Notes: generated from the sequence alone by a model not told the origin. Counted from the stretch's first letter, positions 19,491 through 30,974 are shown. The stretch: 64,000 nucleotides of DNA from Candidatus Pantoea soli (GCF_007833795.1 NZ_CP032702.1:3162001-3226000); one strand, 5' to 3'. Translations and numbers: made by a program.

Positions 19491-19550
19491 CTAACGCTAA
19501 ACAGCAGGCGTAAAGATGCCTCCAGGTAAAATATGGAGGCATTGCGTTAG
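19491..19550 (-). other. Nested inverted repeat between OmpA-domain gene and Ig-repeat gene
   Basis: An inner perfect 9-bp stem (ATGCCTCCA 19516-19524 / TGGAGGCAT 19534-19542) lies inside an outer 7-bp inverted repeat (CTAACGC 19491-19497 / GCGTTAG 19544-19550). It is in the 208-base gap of the three-gene minus-strand cluster. No T-run follows, so it could be a processing or stability hairpin, or a partial terminator that sets different levels of the two proteins. Confidence 0.55.
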
Positions 19551-19575
19551 TTTTCAGGAATCACTTTCGAGGTGT

Positions 19576-20451
19576 TTATTTCTCAACACTGATAATGACG
19601 CGACGCTCGCTGGCATAGCAGCTGATTTGTTTCTTCCGGGGCCCGTCGCACTGTTTATTGACCTGGCTTGCCCCCATACTTTGGGCAGTAATCAGCTCTG
19701 CTGAAATACCATAATTAATTAATAATTGTTTAATCGCATCAGCACGTAATTGCCCGAGGCGCATATTGCTTTCTTCCGTGCCAATCGGATCGGTAAAGCC
19801 GGTGACAACGATACGGCGCTGTGCCGCTGAAGGTGTCTTCAGGCTGCTGGCCAGTTGTGCAATAGCCTCACGCCCTTCACGGGAAATGTCTGCACTGCTG
19901 GCGCTGCCGAAGCGGAACAGCAGATCCGATGAAAACGCATAGTTGTCATAAGATTGCATGGTTCCTGCTTTACAGGCTATTACTGCAGAAGCGCGCGATT
20001 TCAGATGGGTCTGCTGGCGTGTCCCCGCCAGCTCCTGCTGTGCCTGTTCTGCCGGAATCACCAGCGGACGGCCGGAGTTATCCAGGCTGGCGCGAATATA
20101 GTAGGTTTTGCCAGCGGCCAGACTGTCCCGCCACGGCTGTTTTTGTTTCCCCGCATACGCTGGAGCATCGTTGACGAAACTGCCCAGAGAATGCACGCCT
20201 GGCGCCAGGCAAAAGACGGTATAGCCGCCAGCAAGCAACGCCGTCTGGAATTCGCCATCAACATAAATATGGGCCGGCTGGCTGCCCATGGCTTCAACCG
20301 GACGATAATACACAATGCGCACCTGATCGGCTGCGGAAGCGGACATCGAATGCCAGGTCTGGCCAAAATTATTTGCCGCCTGGGCGTGCAGCGTGGCACC
20401 GGCGGATACACCAGTTACCGCCGCGAAAATAAAAGCAGAGATTTTTTTCAT
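19576..20451 (-). CDS. Exported OmpA-family peptidoglycan-binding protein of the adhesin cluster
   Basis: This 291-residue protein has a signal peptide (cleavage near 'LHAQA', residues 21-25). A middle domain of about 125 residues looks like a beta-rich module ('AHIYVDGEFQTALLAGGYTVFCLAPGVHSL'), followed by a C-terminal OmpA-like domain (about 170-290). In 'GFTDPIGTEESNMRLGQLRA' Asp221 and Arg236 are spaced exactly as the two diaminopimelate-binding residues of OmpA, so peptidoglycan binding is expected. It sits between two Ig-repeat adhesin genes in the same direction, 59 bases after the first. OmpA-domain proteins accompany large type I secreted adhesins in other bacteria (for example the bpfA locus of Shewanella), where an envelope anchoring or retention role is suspected. 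The role here is inference. Confidence 0.8.
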   Translation of the reverse strand: MKKISAFIFAAVTGVSAGATLHAQAANNFGQTWHSMSASAADQVRIVYYRPVEAMGSQPAHIYVDGEFQTALLAGGYTVFCLAPGVHSLGSFVNDAPAYAGKQKQPWRDSLAAGKTYYIRASLDNSGRPLVIPAEQAQQELAGTRQQTHLKSRASAVIACKAGTMQSYDNYAFSSDLLFRFGSASSADISREGREAIAQLASSLKTPSAAQRRIVVTGFTDPIGTEESNMRLGQLRADAIKQLLINYGISAELITAQSMGASQVNKQCDGPRKKQISCYASERRVIISVEK

Positions 20452-20510
20452 AATATATTCACAGGCGCGCAGTGCGCCTGTATGTCCCTTTATGTTATTA
20501 AGTTAATCCG

Positions 20511-22691
20511 TTAAATATCCTGCGTGGTGTAGTGCAGCGATAAATCTGCTTCACTGATATTTTCGTGAACCGCCACACCGTTCGCTGAAAGCGCAGGCGT
20601 CACTTCCTCAAAGACCATATCGCTCAGGCGCGCCTGGTCGATTTCGCTATTTTCCTCTGCGCCTTTTTCTTCAGCAAAAAGCGTGTTTTCCTCAATCGCT
20701 AAAAGATCGATAACAGACAGCTCTTCAATGATGCTGCTGATACCGACATCCGGGATTTCCGGCGGAATGGTATCAATTTCGATAACGGATACGTCAGTTT
20801 TACCGATTATTTCACCATCGCGTTGAAATACGCCGCGCATATCATAAACGTCATCCGGCAGATCCGGCGTACTGTACTCCCACTTTCCATCCTCCCCTAC
20901 CGTGGTGCTGAATACATAGGAATGACTTACACCTACCATATACAGGAAGATGACATCGCCTGGCACACCGGTACCGGTGATAAGGATGCTTTCATCATTT
21001 GAGGCGTTATTATCTACCGGTACGGGAATGCCGCCAGGGTTGTTGTCTTTGAAAATAGTGCCGATAGTGCCTGCAACCGGTACGGCAGGATCCGGCAACT
21101 CTTCGCCCGGGTCTACCGGATTAACACCGGTATCCAGATCAATCACAATTTTATCGGAGGGCGCAGATTCATTGCCGGCCTGATCGCGCACTACGGTTTC
21201 CAGCTCATGGCGCCCGCTGCTCAGATCTCTCTCTGGCGTATAGGTCCAGGTACCGCCTTCAACCACTACCGAACCGATGATTTGACCGTTGTCGATGATC
21301 AGCACTGTTTCGCCGTCTTCACCGGTGCCTTCCAGTGTCGGGCGCGGCTCCTGCGTGGTTGAACCGTCATCAATCGGGTCGCCGTTGCTGTCGGTGATTT
21401 TACCAATCCCGCTGTTTTCAGGCGCGACCGTATCAACCTCTACAATGAAAGCCTCTGAAGGCAGGGATTTATTACCGACTTCATCCACGACAATGACGCT
21501 GATATCGTGTTTACCGTCCTCCAGCTTTGTCGGTGTAAAACGCCAGTTGCCGTCTTTGTCGGTTTTCGCCGTCCCCAGCAGGTTGCCATTATCCCATACC
21601 TGAACAGTGGAGTTGGCTTCCGCTTTGCCCGCCAGCGTTGGCGTGTTGTCTTTGGTGATACCATTCTTCTCAATCGGCAGAGCCGGGCTGACGGAATCGT
21701 CTACCATGCTGCCAATGGTACCGCGGGCTGGTGCGGTCAGATCGACAGTAAATTCCCATTTTTCGCTGGGTTCGCTGACTATACCGCTGTCATTGCGTTC
21801 TTTAGTCACAATGCTGTGTTTGCCGGAAGTCAGGGCTTTCTGCGGGGTAAAGCTCCAGCTGCCGTCAGCGTTGACTTTTGCCTCGCCGATTTTAGATTCG
21901 CCATCCCACACCTCAATGGTGTTGCCTGGCGTGCCGGTTCCGGCGAAAGTCGGCGTGGTGTCATCGGTTCTGCCACCGTTGGTCACCGGGCCGGTAACAT
22001 CCCCGACGTTATCCGTCATACCGCTGATGGTGGGTTTTTTTACATCGCCACCGCCAGCGCCACCGCTGCCTTCTCCGCCGCCAGCATCGCCGCCAGCATC
22101 GCCGCCTTCGCCACCCGAACCACCGCCCGCGCCACCTTCGCTACCGCTGCTATTGCTGTGATGATCGTCCTGATACTGTTCTTTTGCTGCCAGATACCCC
22201 AGACCTGCCGCTGCGGCAATCGCCGCCAGGCCGCCCAGCGCGATCAGGGCAGGTGACCACTCAAAACCGCTGGCCAGTACATAGCCGCTGTCGCTGTCTG
22301 CAACGCCTTCGCTCAGCGCCAGCGCTGCGGTTTCACCGTCTTCCAGCGCCGCCGCTTCATGTTCAGCATCGCCGTCAGTAGACACGTAAGCGTGCATATT
22401 TCCGTCTTCTGCTTTGCCAATCAGGGTGCCGGATTTATCAAAAAAGTCCTCAATAATAAGGTCCGGCTCGCTGCCTTCACGGCCCTCCAGCATCACCAGC
22501 AGGTTTTTGCCTGAACGCCGGACGGTAATGTTTTCCGGTGCCATGCCATCATTACCCTGACTCAGTAAATATTTGCCATTTGCAATGGCCTGTACTTTCA
22601 CCGCCTTACCCTCTTTACCGGCGCGCAGCACTTCAGCTTTGGTTATCGTTTTTTTATCGATAACTGCAACACTTACGGGCGAAACGTTCAT
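20511..22691 (-). CDS. BapA-prefix-domain adhesin with four Ig-like repeats
   Basis: This 726-residue protein has no signal peptide. Residues 1-130 form the N-terminal domain found at the start of BapA-like type I secreted adhesins (begins 'MNVSPVSVAVIDKKT', with 'ITVRRSGKNLLVMLEG' and 'LIIEDFFD'). A hydrophobic Ala/Gly/Leu segment (about 146-169) may act as the membrane retention plug. A Gly/Ser/Glu-rich linker (about 180-217) leads to four Ig-like repeats (218-317, 320-420, 423-520, 538-642). Then 'PEIPDVGISS' (644-653) and an acidic C-terminus follow. BapA proteins usually have thousands of residues; this one is very short. I start at the ATG of 22689-22691 (AAGGG upstream) rather than seven codons earlier. 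It is the first gene of a three-gene cluster with the OmpA-domain protein and the 1047-residue Ig protein. Confidence 0.78.
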   Translation of the reverse strand: MNVSPVSVAVIDKKTITKAEVLRAGKEGKAVKVQAIANGKYLLSQGNDGMAPENITVRRSGKNLLVMLEGREGSEPDLIIEDFFDKSGTLIGKAEDGNMHAYVSTDGDAEHEAAALEDGETAALALSEGVADSDSGYVLASGFEWSPALIALGGLAAIAAAAGLGYLAAKEQYQDDHHSNSSGSEGGAGGGSGGEGGDAGGDAGGGEGSGGAGGGDVKKPTISGMTDNVGDVTGPVTNGGRTDDTTPTFAGTGTPGNTIEVWDGESKIGEAKVNADGSWSFTPQKALTSGKHSIVTKERNDSGIVSEPSEKWEFTVDLTAPARGTIGSMVDDSVSPALPIEKNGITKDNTPTLAGKAEANSTVQVWDNGNLLGTAKTDKDGNWRFTPTKLEDGKHDISVIVVDEVGNKSLPSEAFIVEVDTVAPENSGIGKITDSNGDPIDDGSTTQEPRPTLEGTGEDGETVLIIDNGQIIGSVVVEGGTWTYTPERDLSSGRHELETVVRDQAGNESAPSDKIVIDLDTGVNPVDPGEELPDPAVPVAGTIGTIFKDNNPGGIPVPVDNNASNDESILITGTGVPGDVIFLYMVGVSHSYVFSTTVGEDGKWEYSTPDLPDDVYDMRGVFQRDGEIIGKTDVSVIEIDTIPPEIPDVGISSIIEELSVIDLLAIEENTLFAEEKGAEENSEIDQARLSDMVFEEVTPALSANGVAVHENISEADLSLHYTTQDI

Positions 22692-22829
22692 TGTTATTCC
22701 CTTTTCATTCACTGTTTTTTGATCGCGTAACCGTAAGGCATTACGGCAATCTCCCTGATTTGGCCCGCGAAGGCAGGCCTAAAGTGGCGACATATTCCAA
22801 AAACAGCGAAATCTGAGACATAAGAAATG

Positions 22830-22867
22830 TCCCGTAAGAAAAAAATAATTTACGGGATTACCGGTAA
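22830..22867. promoter_or_regulatory. Hairpin and palindrome upstream of the adhesin cluster
   Basis: TCCCGTAA (22830-22837) and TTACGGGA (22850-22857) flank an AT-rich 12-base loop. A perfect TTACCGGTAA palindrome abuts at 22858-22867. They lie in the AT-rich 264-base gap between the LysR gene and the adhesin start, so a regulator site or the end of the LysR transcript is plausible. Confidence 0.4.
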
Positions 22868-22955
22868 ATTAACGGTTCAATTAACTGTTTGAATTACAGA
22901 AGGAATAGCAGAGAGGGGGTGGCGAAAAAAGGCGTTTTATTTAGCTGAAATAGGC

Positions 22956-23855
22956 TTATAACAGCTGATTTTCCTGAATTTTTTCGCGTAAAAAATCCAG
23001 AAAACAGGTAATACGTGCGCTGAGAGACTGGTTACGATAATAGACGGCGTGAACAGGCAGCTGCATGTCACGCGTTTCCGCTGCCAGCACCTGCACCAGA
23101 CGCCCGCTGGCGCGATCTTCACGGCTGACAAAATCAGAAAGGCGCACGATGCCCTGCCCGGCTAATGCCAGCTGACGCAGCGTTTCTCCGCTGGAAGCAC
23201 ATAATCCGGGTTGGATGCGTAAAAATTCGCCGTCGGGCTGCCGCACCGGCCAGACATTGTGCGCGTCCAGCTGGCTGAATCCCAGCAGCTGATGACCGGC
23301 CAGATCTTCGGTGCACTGCGGCATTCCGGCCTGTTGCAGATAAGCCGGACTGGCCAGCAGGCGGATGGCGCTGCTGCCCAGCACGCGCGCGCGCAGCGTG
23401 GAATCGCGCAACTCGCCAATCCGAATGGCAATATCGGTCTGCTGCTCCAGTAAATCGATAACGATGTCATCGGTATTAAGCGACAGCTGAATATGGGGGT
23501 AGCGCTGCCGAAACTCCGCCACCAGCGGCACAATAACGTGCAGCATAAAGGGCGTGTTGGCATTAACGCGTAACCGGCCAGCAGGGGTATCACGGCGCTG
23601 CGCAATATGCTCTTCGGCCTGCTCAACGGAAGCGAGAATTTGCCGGGCATGATCCAGAAAAACCAGCCCCTCTTCGGTCAGCGCCAGGCGGCGCGTCGTC
23701 CGGTGCAGCAGGGTGGTTTGCAGTTTGCTTTCCAGCCGGCTCAGGGCACGACTGATGCCCGAACTGGTCTGTTCCAGCTGTTCTGCCGCTGCGGTGATGG
23801 AGCCGGTATCCACGACCGCAACCCAGGCACGTAATTCTTCCAGGGTAATTTTCAC
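22956..23855 (-). CDS. LysR-family transcriptional regulator (YafC-like)
   Basis: This 299-residue LysR regulator has an N-terminal winged HTH (about residues 3-60: 'LEELRAWVAVVDTGSITAAAEQLEQTSSGISRALSRLE') and a C-terminal LysR substrate-binding domain (about 90-290). It resembles the YafC/DgdR-type subgroup ('RTTRRLALTEEG', 'LLGFSQLDAHNVWPV'). I chose the GTG at 23853-23855 because GAGG lies 5 bases upstream and because it gives the standard start; an ATG 34 codons earlier would add an unusual extension. It lies upstream of the adhesin cluster in the same direction and within the same insert between ygiN and parE. It could regulate that cluster, but nothing in the sequence proves it. Confidence 0.85.
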   Translation of the reverse strand: MKITLEELRAWVAVVDTGSITAAAEQLEQTSSGISRALSRLESKLQTTLLHRTTRRLALTEEGLVFLDHARQILASVEQAEEHIAQRRDTPAGRLRVNANTPFMLHVIVPLVAEFRQRYPHIQLSLNTDDIVIDLLEQQTDIAIRIGELRDSTLRARVLGSSAIRLLASPAYLQQAGMPQCTEDLAGHQLLGFSQLDAHNVWPVRQPDGEFLRIQPGLCASSGETLRQLALAGQGIVRLSDFVSREDRASGRLVQVLAAETRDMQLPVHAVYYRNQSLSARITCFLDFLREKIQENQLL

Positions 23856-23976
23856 GTATCCTCTGTTGCGCGCTGTTTTCACGCCGGTTGCCTGCATAAT
23901 CGCTGAAGTATGCGCAGATTTACCGCCTGCAGCCGCTGTAAACGGGGGTAAGTACATCAGAGAAGATTCAGACGGA

Positions 23977-24001
23977 TAAAAAAGGGCGCTGCAGCGCCCC
24001 T
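23977..24001 (-). terminator. Rho-independent terminator of parE
   Basis: On the minus strand GGGGCGCTGCAGCGCCC is a perfect GC-rich stem followed by six T, starting 10 bases after the parE stop. Confidence 0.85.
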
Positions 24002-24010
24002 TAAACGATA

Positions 24011-26534
<2,524 letters not shown>

Positions 26535-26537
26535 GCT

Positions 26538-27365
26538 TCAGTAACCCTCAGCGTCCAGATCCGGCCGGAACATCTCACTCTGCAGCCGGTTGACTTCGGT
26601 CTCCAGTGCGCCATCGGCCTGCAGGGTCAGCCAGCGCCAGCCCGGCGCAACGGTATCAATGGTGAAATTTGTGCAGTGCGGTTTGAACTGAACGCAGGTG
26701 GAAGGTGACGCCAGCACGCGACGCCCCTGCCAGTCGAGATCCAGTTCCTGATGAATGTGGCCGCACACCAGATGGCGCGCCAGCGGAAAGTGCTGCAGCA
26801 CCGCAGCCAGCTGATGCGGATTGCGCAGACTGTGCTGATCCAGCCAGGTGCAGCCGGAGGCTAGCGGATGATGATGCAACAGCACCAGCGTGTGGCGCTG
26901 TGGAAACTGACGCAGCGTTCTCTCCAGCCACTCCAGCTGATAGTCACTCAGCATACCGTGTGGCACTCCAGAGACCTGGCTGTCCAGCAGCACCAGCTGC
27001 CAGTGCTCACCCAGCAAAACGTGTTTATCGGCGGCAATACCGGCCTGTGCCAGGGTATCAACCATGGCCGGCTGGAAATCATGGTTGCCTGGTAGCCAGA
27101 CGCACGGCTTTGGCAGGCGCGCGATGCCCGCTACAAAATGCTGATACGCTTCGACGCTGTGGTCCTGGGCAAGATCGCCCGTGGCGATAATCAGATCGAA
27201 CTCCCGCTGCTGCGCCGCAATGGCGTCCAGTACAGCATCAAAGCTCGACCAGGTGTTGACCCCCAGCAGCGACTGATGTTTTCCCGCGAATAAATGGGTA
27301 TCCGTAATTTGCAAAATCCTGATAGCGGACCCATTTGCCGCAGGAAGAGTTAGCAGGCTATCCAA
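26538..27365 (-). CDS. cpdA: 3',5'-cyclic AMP phosphodiesterase CpdA
   Basis: This 275-residue class III cAMP phosphodiesterase (E. coli 275) hydrolyses cAMP to AMP and lowers catabolite signalling. Metallophosphoesterase motifs appear in order: 'ITDTHLF' (Asp-X-His, about residues 20-26), 'TGDLAQD', 'LPGNHD', 'LLHHHPLASG' and 'VCGHIHQE' (Gly-His-X-His). Together they bind the dinuclear metal centre. The stop is 3 bases before yqiA and it follows yqiB by 42 bases. Confidence 0.96.
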   Translation of the reverse strand: MDSLLTLPAANGSAIRILQITDTHLFAGKHQSLLGVNTWSSFDAVLDAIAAQQREFDLIIATGDLAQDHSVEAYQHFVAGIARLPKPCVWLPGNHDFQPAMVDTLAQAGIAADKHVLLGEHWQLVLLDSQVSGVPHGMLSDYQLEWLERTLRQFPQRHTLVLLHHHPLASGCTWLDQHSLRNPHQLAAVLQHFPLARHLVCGHIHQELDLDWQGRRVLASPSTCVQFKPHCTNFTIDTVAPGWRWLTLQADGALETEVNRLQSEMFRPDLDAEGY

Positions 27366-27407
27366 AGCGTTTCCTTCATCTCCACGCCGTTATCGCATTA
27401 TATGCTA

Positions 27408-27833
27408 TCAGCAGACCGGCAGCGCCACGGCTCCGTGCGCCAGACAATAGCGCAGCCAGTCAGCAAGGAACTGGTTAATCTGATGTTTTTCATCGCGCTG
27501 ATGCAGTTTTTTATTAGGATAATCATAGCGCGCTTTAAAGCGATAGATCTGCTGTGTGGAACACACTTCAGCCACCATCGCATCGTGGTAGAGCCGGACC
27601 GACATGGAGGGCAGGCTCCAGTAGCTGACTGCGGGGGCAACCTGGCGGATCTCCACCAGCGTGGTGTAGCGCGTCGACTCTTCAATCGTCAGCCGGTAAC
27701 TGGCGCCGTTCACCTGATATGTCACCGACGCGCCTGCCTCATCGCTTCGCGGCAGCAGGCGACGCAGCTGGGCGAAATTGGTTTCGCACAGCCGCATCAT
27801 TTCGGGAAAGTCAGGGATATAGCGCTGTTTCAT
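27408..27833 (-). CDS. yqiB: DUF1249 family protein YqiB
   Basis: This 141-residue protein of unknown biochemical function (E. coli YqiB, 140) belongs to DUF1249. It begins '[23 protein letters not shown]' and has a central beta-rich part with '[23 protein letters not shown]', all as in the family. An ATG four codons upstream is possible, but the ATG at 27831-27833 overlaps the nudF stop (ATGA), the normal operon coupling. The conserved neighbourhood is nudF-yqiB-cpdA-yqiA-parE. Confidence 0.93.
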   Translation of the reverse strand: MKQRYIPDFPEMMRLCETNFAQLRRLLPRSDEAGASVTYQVNGASYRLTIEESTRYTTLVEIRQVAPAVSYWSLPSMSVRLYHDAMVAEVCSTQQIYRFKARYDYPNKKLHQRDEKHQINQFLADWLRYCLAHGAVALPVC

Positions 27834-28468
27834 TTTAGCTTCCACTCTTCTCGTAGTTTCTCATGGTGCAACGCCAGCCATTGCAGGGCGATGACAGATG
27901 CCGCGTTATCAATTATCCCCTCTTCCACCCAGCGGTAAGCCTGTTCCCGGCTTACCACATGGACAAGAATATCCTCATTCTCTTCCTCCAGCCCGTGATT
28001 TCCCTCTGCCAGGCTGGCATCCACTTCGCCCACCAGCACCGACAAACGTTCAGACGTTCCGCCGGGGCTGGCTAAATAATTTACAACGGGTTTGACGCGG
28101 CCCACGGTGAGGCCGGCCTCTTCCATCGCCTCGCGACGCACCACCGCCTCCGGCGTTTCGCCGGGTTCGATAATGCCAGCCACCATTTCCAGCAGCCAGG
28201 GCGTGGGGCTGGAATCAAAAGCCGGGATGCGAATCTGTTCGATCAGCACCACTTCGTCGCGCAGGGGATCATAGGGTAGCAGCACGGCAGCGTGTCCGCG
28301 CTCAAAAACTTCGCGTACCACTTCACCGCTCATTTCGCCATTAAAACGGCGATGGCGGAAGCGGTAGCTGACGATGGAAAAAAAACCATCGTAGCGGGTA
28401 TCGCGTGCAATAATTTCTACATCGTTTTTTGTGAAAGTCACAGGGGAATTTTTTTTGCCCGCCATCAT
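27830..28468 (-). CDS. nudF: ADP-ribose pyrophosphatase NudF
   Basis: This 212-residue Nudix hydrolase (E. coli 209) cleaves ADP-ribose to AMP and ribose 5-phosphate, clearing a reactive sugar nucleotide. The Nudix box GX5EX7REUXEEXGU is visible at about residues 98-120 ('[20 protein letters not shown]'), preceded by the family's '[13 protein letters not shown]'. The open frame extends 14 codons further, but AAGGA sits just ahead of the tandem ATGs at 28466-28468 and 28463-28465. It is divergent from tolC and is the first gene of the nudF-yqiB-cpdA-yqiA group. Confidence 0.94.
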   Translation of the reverse strand: MMAGKKNSPVTFTKNDVEIIARDTRYDGFFSIVSYRFRHRRFNGEMSGEVVREVFERGHAAVLLPYDPLRDEVVLIEQIRIPAFDSSPTPWLLEMVAGIIEPGETPEAVVRREAMEEAGLTVGRVKPVVNYLASPGGTSERLSVLVGEVDASLAEGNHGLEEENEDILVHVVSREQAYRWVEEGIIDNAASVIALQWLALHHEKLREEWKLK

Positions 28469-28566
28469 CTGGTTCCTTATGCAGATTGGGATGGAGCGTA
28501 GAAAAGCCAACCCTTGTGCTCCGTCCGAGTGGTTCTTTCTGAATTATTTACGTAAATTAGGGGAAG

Positions 28567-28585
28567 AAGGCACGTTCAGCCAACT
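28567..28585 (+). promoter_or_regulatory. marbox candidate upstream of tolC
   Basis: AAGGCACGTTCAGCCAACT fits the MarA/SoxS/Rob consensus (AYnGCACnnWnnRYYAAAY) at all but two fixed positions. A -10 candidate TAGAAT lies at 28606-28611, placing the box next to the -35 region as in class II activation. E. coli tolC has an equivalent site. Confidence 0.6.
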
Positions 28586-28677
28586 TATCTCTGACGCCGC
28601 CTCTGTAGAATCGGCGATTATTTTTGGGCTTACCTGCAGCACAACACATGCATTTGGCTGCATCAAAAGGAATGCAA

Positions 28678-30150
28678 ATGAAAAAACTGCTCCCACTTTT
28701 TATTGGACTGAGCCTGGGCGGATTCAGCCTTGCCAGCCAGGCAGAAAACCTGTTGCAGGTCTACCAGCAGGCGCGCCTGAGCAACCCGGATCTGCGTGCT
28801 TCCGCCGCTGACCGTGATGCTGCCTTTGAGAAAATTAACGAAGCGCGCAGCCCGTTATTGCCACAGCTAGGTCTGGGCGCAGATTACACTTACAACAGCG
28901 GTTACCGCGATAACAGCGGCCTCCATTCCAACACGACCAGCGCCTCACTGCAATTGACCCAGACTATTTTCGATATGTCGAAATGGCGCGCGCTGACGTT
29001 ACAGGAAAAAACCGCCGGCATTCAGGATGTCACCTATCAGGTTGCCCAGCAGGATCTGATCCTGAATACCGCAACCGCCTATTTTAATGTGCTGAAGGCG
29101 ATTGATACGCTTTCTTACGCAGAAGCACAAAAACAGTCGATCTATCGCGAACTGGATCAAACCACCCAGCGCTTTAACGTCGGTCTGGTGGCGATCACTG
29201 ACGTCCAGAACGCCCGCGCGCAGTACGACACCGTGCTGGCGAACGAAGTCACGGCCCGTAACGATCTGGATAACGCGGTGGAGTCCCTGCGTCAGATCAC
29301 CGGCATGGATTATCTGTCACTCGCTTCGCTGAATATTGATCGCTTTAAAACGGCCCGCCCGGAAGCGGTTTCTTCCCTGCTGAAGCAGGCAGAAAGCCGT
29401 AACCTGAACCTGTTATCCGCGCGTCTGAACCAGGACCTGGCCCGTGAGCAGATTCGCTCTGCGGAATCCGGCCACCTGCCGACGCTGGACCTGACGGCGT
29501 CAACCGGCCTGTCTAACAGCAAATACGGCGGCAGCCGCGCGAACCAGAGCGCAGGCACCACCGATTCCATTACCGGTTCAAATCAGGTGGGGCTGAGCTT
29601 CTCGCTGCCGCTCTACAGCGGCGGATCCGTGACCTCACAGGTGAAACAGGCGCAGTACAACTTTGTCGCCGCCAGCGAACAGCTGGAAGGCGCGCACCGC
29701 AGCGCGGTGCAGACAGTGCGCTCTTCATTCAATAACGTGAATGCGTCTATCAGCAGCATTGAAGCTTATAAGCAGTCGGTGATTTCAGCGCAAAGCTCAC
29801 TGGATGCCTCTGAAGCAGGTTATCAGGTTGGTACGCGTACTATCGTGGACGTGCTGGATGCCACCACCACCCTGTATAACGCGAAGCAGCAGCTTTCTAA
29901 CGCCCGTTACAGCTACCTGATCAACCAGCTGAACATCAAATATGCGCTGGGTACGCTGAATGAGCAGGATCTGCAGCAGCTGAACAGCACGCTGGGCAAA
30001 GAGATCCCGACTTCGCCGGAAACCGTGGCGCCGGAAAACAGCCAGCAGGCGGCACGCGTGGATAATGGCCCGGCGATGGCCTCTGCACCTGCAGCCGCGC
30101 AGCCGCGTCCGGCGGCAGCACGCAGCAGCAAAAATCCGTTCGCGAATTAA
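28678..30150 (+). CDS. tolC: Outer membrane channel protein TolC
   Basis: This 490-residue outer membrane efflux and secretion duct (E. coli 493-495 precursor) serves RND pumps and type I secretion. The signal peptide ends 'LASQA' (about residue 20) and the mature protein begins 'ENLLQVYQQARLSNPDLR'. Two structural repeats of the outer-membrane-efflux domain follow, each with long helices. The second repeat contains 'FSLPLYSGGSVTSQVKQAQ' and 'GTRTIVDVLDATTTLYNAK'. The C-terminus is a Pro/Ala-rich tail. Of two close ATGs I chose 28678 because AAAGGA is 6 bases upstream. It is the first gene of tolC-ygiB-ygiC. A second, more diverged TolC-like protein for type I secretion is at 57288-59219. Confidence 0.97.
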   Translation: MKKLLPLFIGLSLGGFSLASQAENLLQVYQQARLSNPDLRASAADRDAAFEKINEARSPLLPQLGLGADYTYNSGYRDNSGLHSNTTSASLQLTQTIFDMSKWRALTLQEKTAGIQDVTYQVAQQDLILNTATAYFNVLKAIDTLSYAEAQKQSIYRELDQTTQRFNVGLVAITDVQNARAQYDTVLANEVTARNDLDNAVESLRQITGMDYLSLASLNIDRFKTARPEAVSSLLKQAESRNLNLLSARLNQDLAREQIRSAESGHLPTLDLTASTGLSNSKYGGSRANQSAGTTDSITGSNQVGLSFSLPLYSGGSVTSQVKQAQYNFVAASEQLEGAHRSAVQTVRSSFNNVNASISSIEAYKQSVISAQSSLDASEAGYQVGTRTIVDVLDATTTLYNAKQQLSNARYSYLINQLNIKYALGTLNEQDLQQLNSTLGKEIPTSPETVAPENSQQAARVDNGPAMASAPAAAQPRPAAARSSKNPFAN

Positions 30151-30158
30151 TTCCGTCA

Positions 30159-30180
30159 GGGGCTGGCTGCAGCCCCTTTC
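30159..30180 (+). terminator. Weak terminator-like hairpin after tolC
   Basis: GGGGCT and AGCCCC form a 6-bp stem followed by TTTC, 8 bases after the tolC stop. The short T-tract suggests partial termination before ygiB. Confidence 0.4.
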
Positions 30181-30291
30181 GCACTTCAACGTATAGCTAC
30201 GTAAAGATCCTTCTCCCTTCCGGCTCCACGCTTCAATTTCAACCCCTCATCACCTATCCTAAGCCCCACCTTTGGGCACAGGATGAACATA

Positions 30292-30966
30292 ATGAAACGG
30301 ACTAAAAATATTCGCCATGCCGCTTTTCGTAAAAGCTGGCAGGCACGCCATTTAACGCCAGTCGCCCTGGCGGTCACTGCGGTATTTATGCTGGCAGGCT
30401 GCGAACAAAGCGATGAAACAGTCGCGCTTTATCAGAATGCTGATGACTGTGCGAAGGCCAATCCGGACCAGAGCGCACAGTGTAAAACGGCCTATAACAA
30501 TGCGCTGAAAGAAGCGGAGCGCACGGCGCCGAAATACGCCACACGCGAAGACTGCGTCGCGGAATTTGGCGAGAACCAGTGTCAGCAGACGCCGGCACAG
30601 GCCGGTGCAGGCACCACGGCACATAATGCGGAAGCGCAACAGAGCGGCAGCTTCTGGATGCCGCTGATGGCGGGCTACATGATGGGCCGGCTGATGGGCG
30701 GCGGTGCGGGCTTTGCCCAGCAGCCGTTGTTCTCACCGAAAACGCCTAACAGTCCGGCAAACGGGCAGTTTGTAGATGCTTCGGGTAAAAACTATGGCGC
30801 GGCCACGTCCGGCCGCACCATGAACGTGCCGAAAACCGCGATGGCGCCGAAACCTGCTACCACCTCCACTATCACCCGCGGTGGCTTTGGTGAAACCGTG
30901 GCGAAGCAGAATACCATGCAGCGCAGCAGCGCCACCAGCAGTGGCAGCCGTTCGCTGGGAGGTTAA
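30292..30966 (+). CDS. ygiB: DUF1190 family lipoprotein-like protein YgiB
   Basis: This 224-residue protein (E. coli YgiB, 223-234) begins '[20 protein letters not shown]', followed by a hydrophobic stretch ending 'FMLAGCEQ' that looks like a lipobox. A '[18 protein letters not shown]' part (about residues 80-100) and '[23 protein letters not shown]' (about 118-140) follow, both diagnostic of DUF1190. Function is unknown; it is always linked to ygiC. AGGA is 8 bases before the chosen ATG (an ATG three codons upstream is too close). It lies 8 bases before ygiC. Confidence 0.92.
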   Translation: MKRTKNIRHAAFRKSWQARHLTPVALAVTAVFMLAGCEQSDETVALYQNADDCAKANPDQSAQCKTAYNNALKEAERTAPKYATREDCVAEFGENQCQQTPAQAGAGTTAHNAEAQQSGSFWMPLMAGYMMGRLMGGGAGFAQQPLFSPKTPNSPANGQFVDASGKNYGAATSGRTMNVPKTAMAPKPATTSTITRGGFGETVAKQNTMQRSSATSSGSRSLGG

Positions 30967-30974
30967 ACCGTCAC

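Noticed and set aside
21507..22256. Plus-strand frames opposite the 726-aa adhesin
   Set aside because: They mirror the Gly/Ser-rich and repeat codons of the adhesin and lack ribosome-binding sites.
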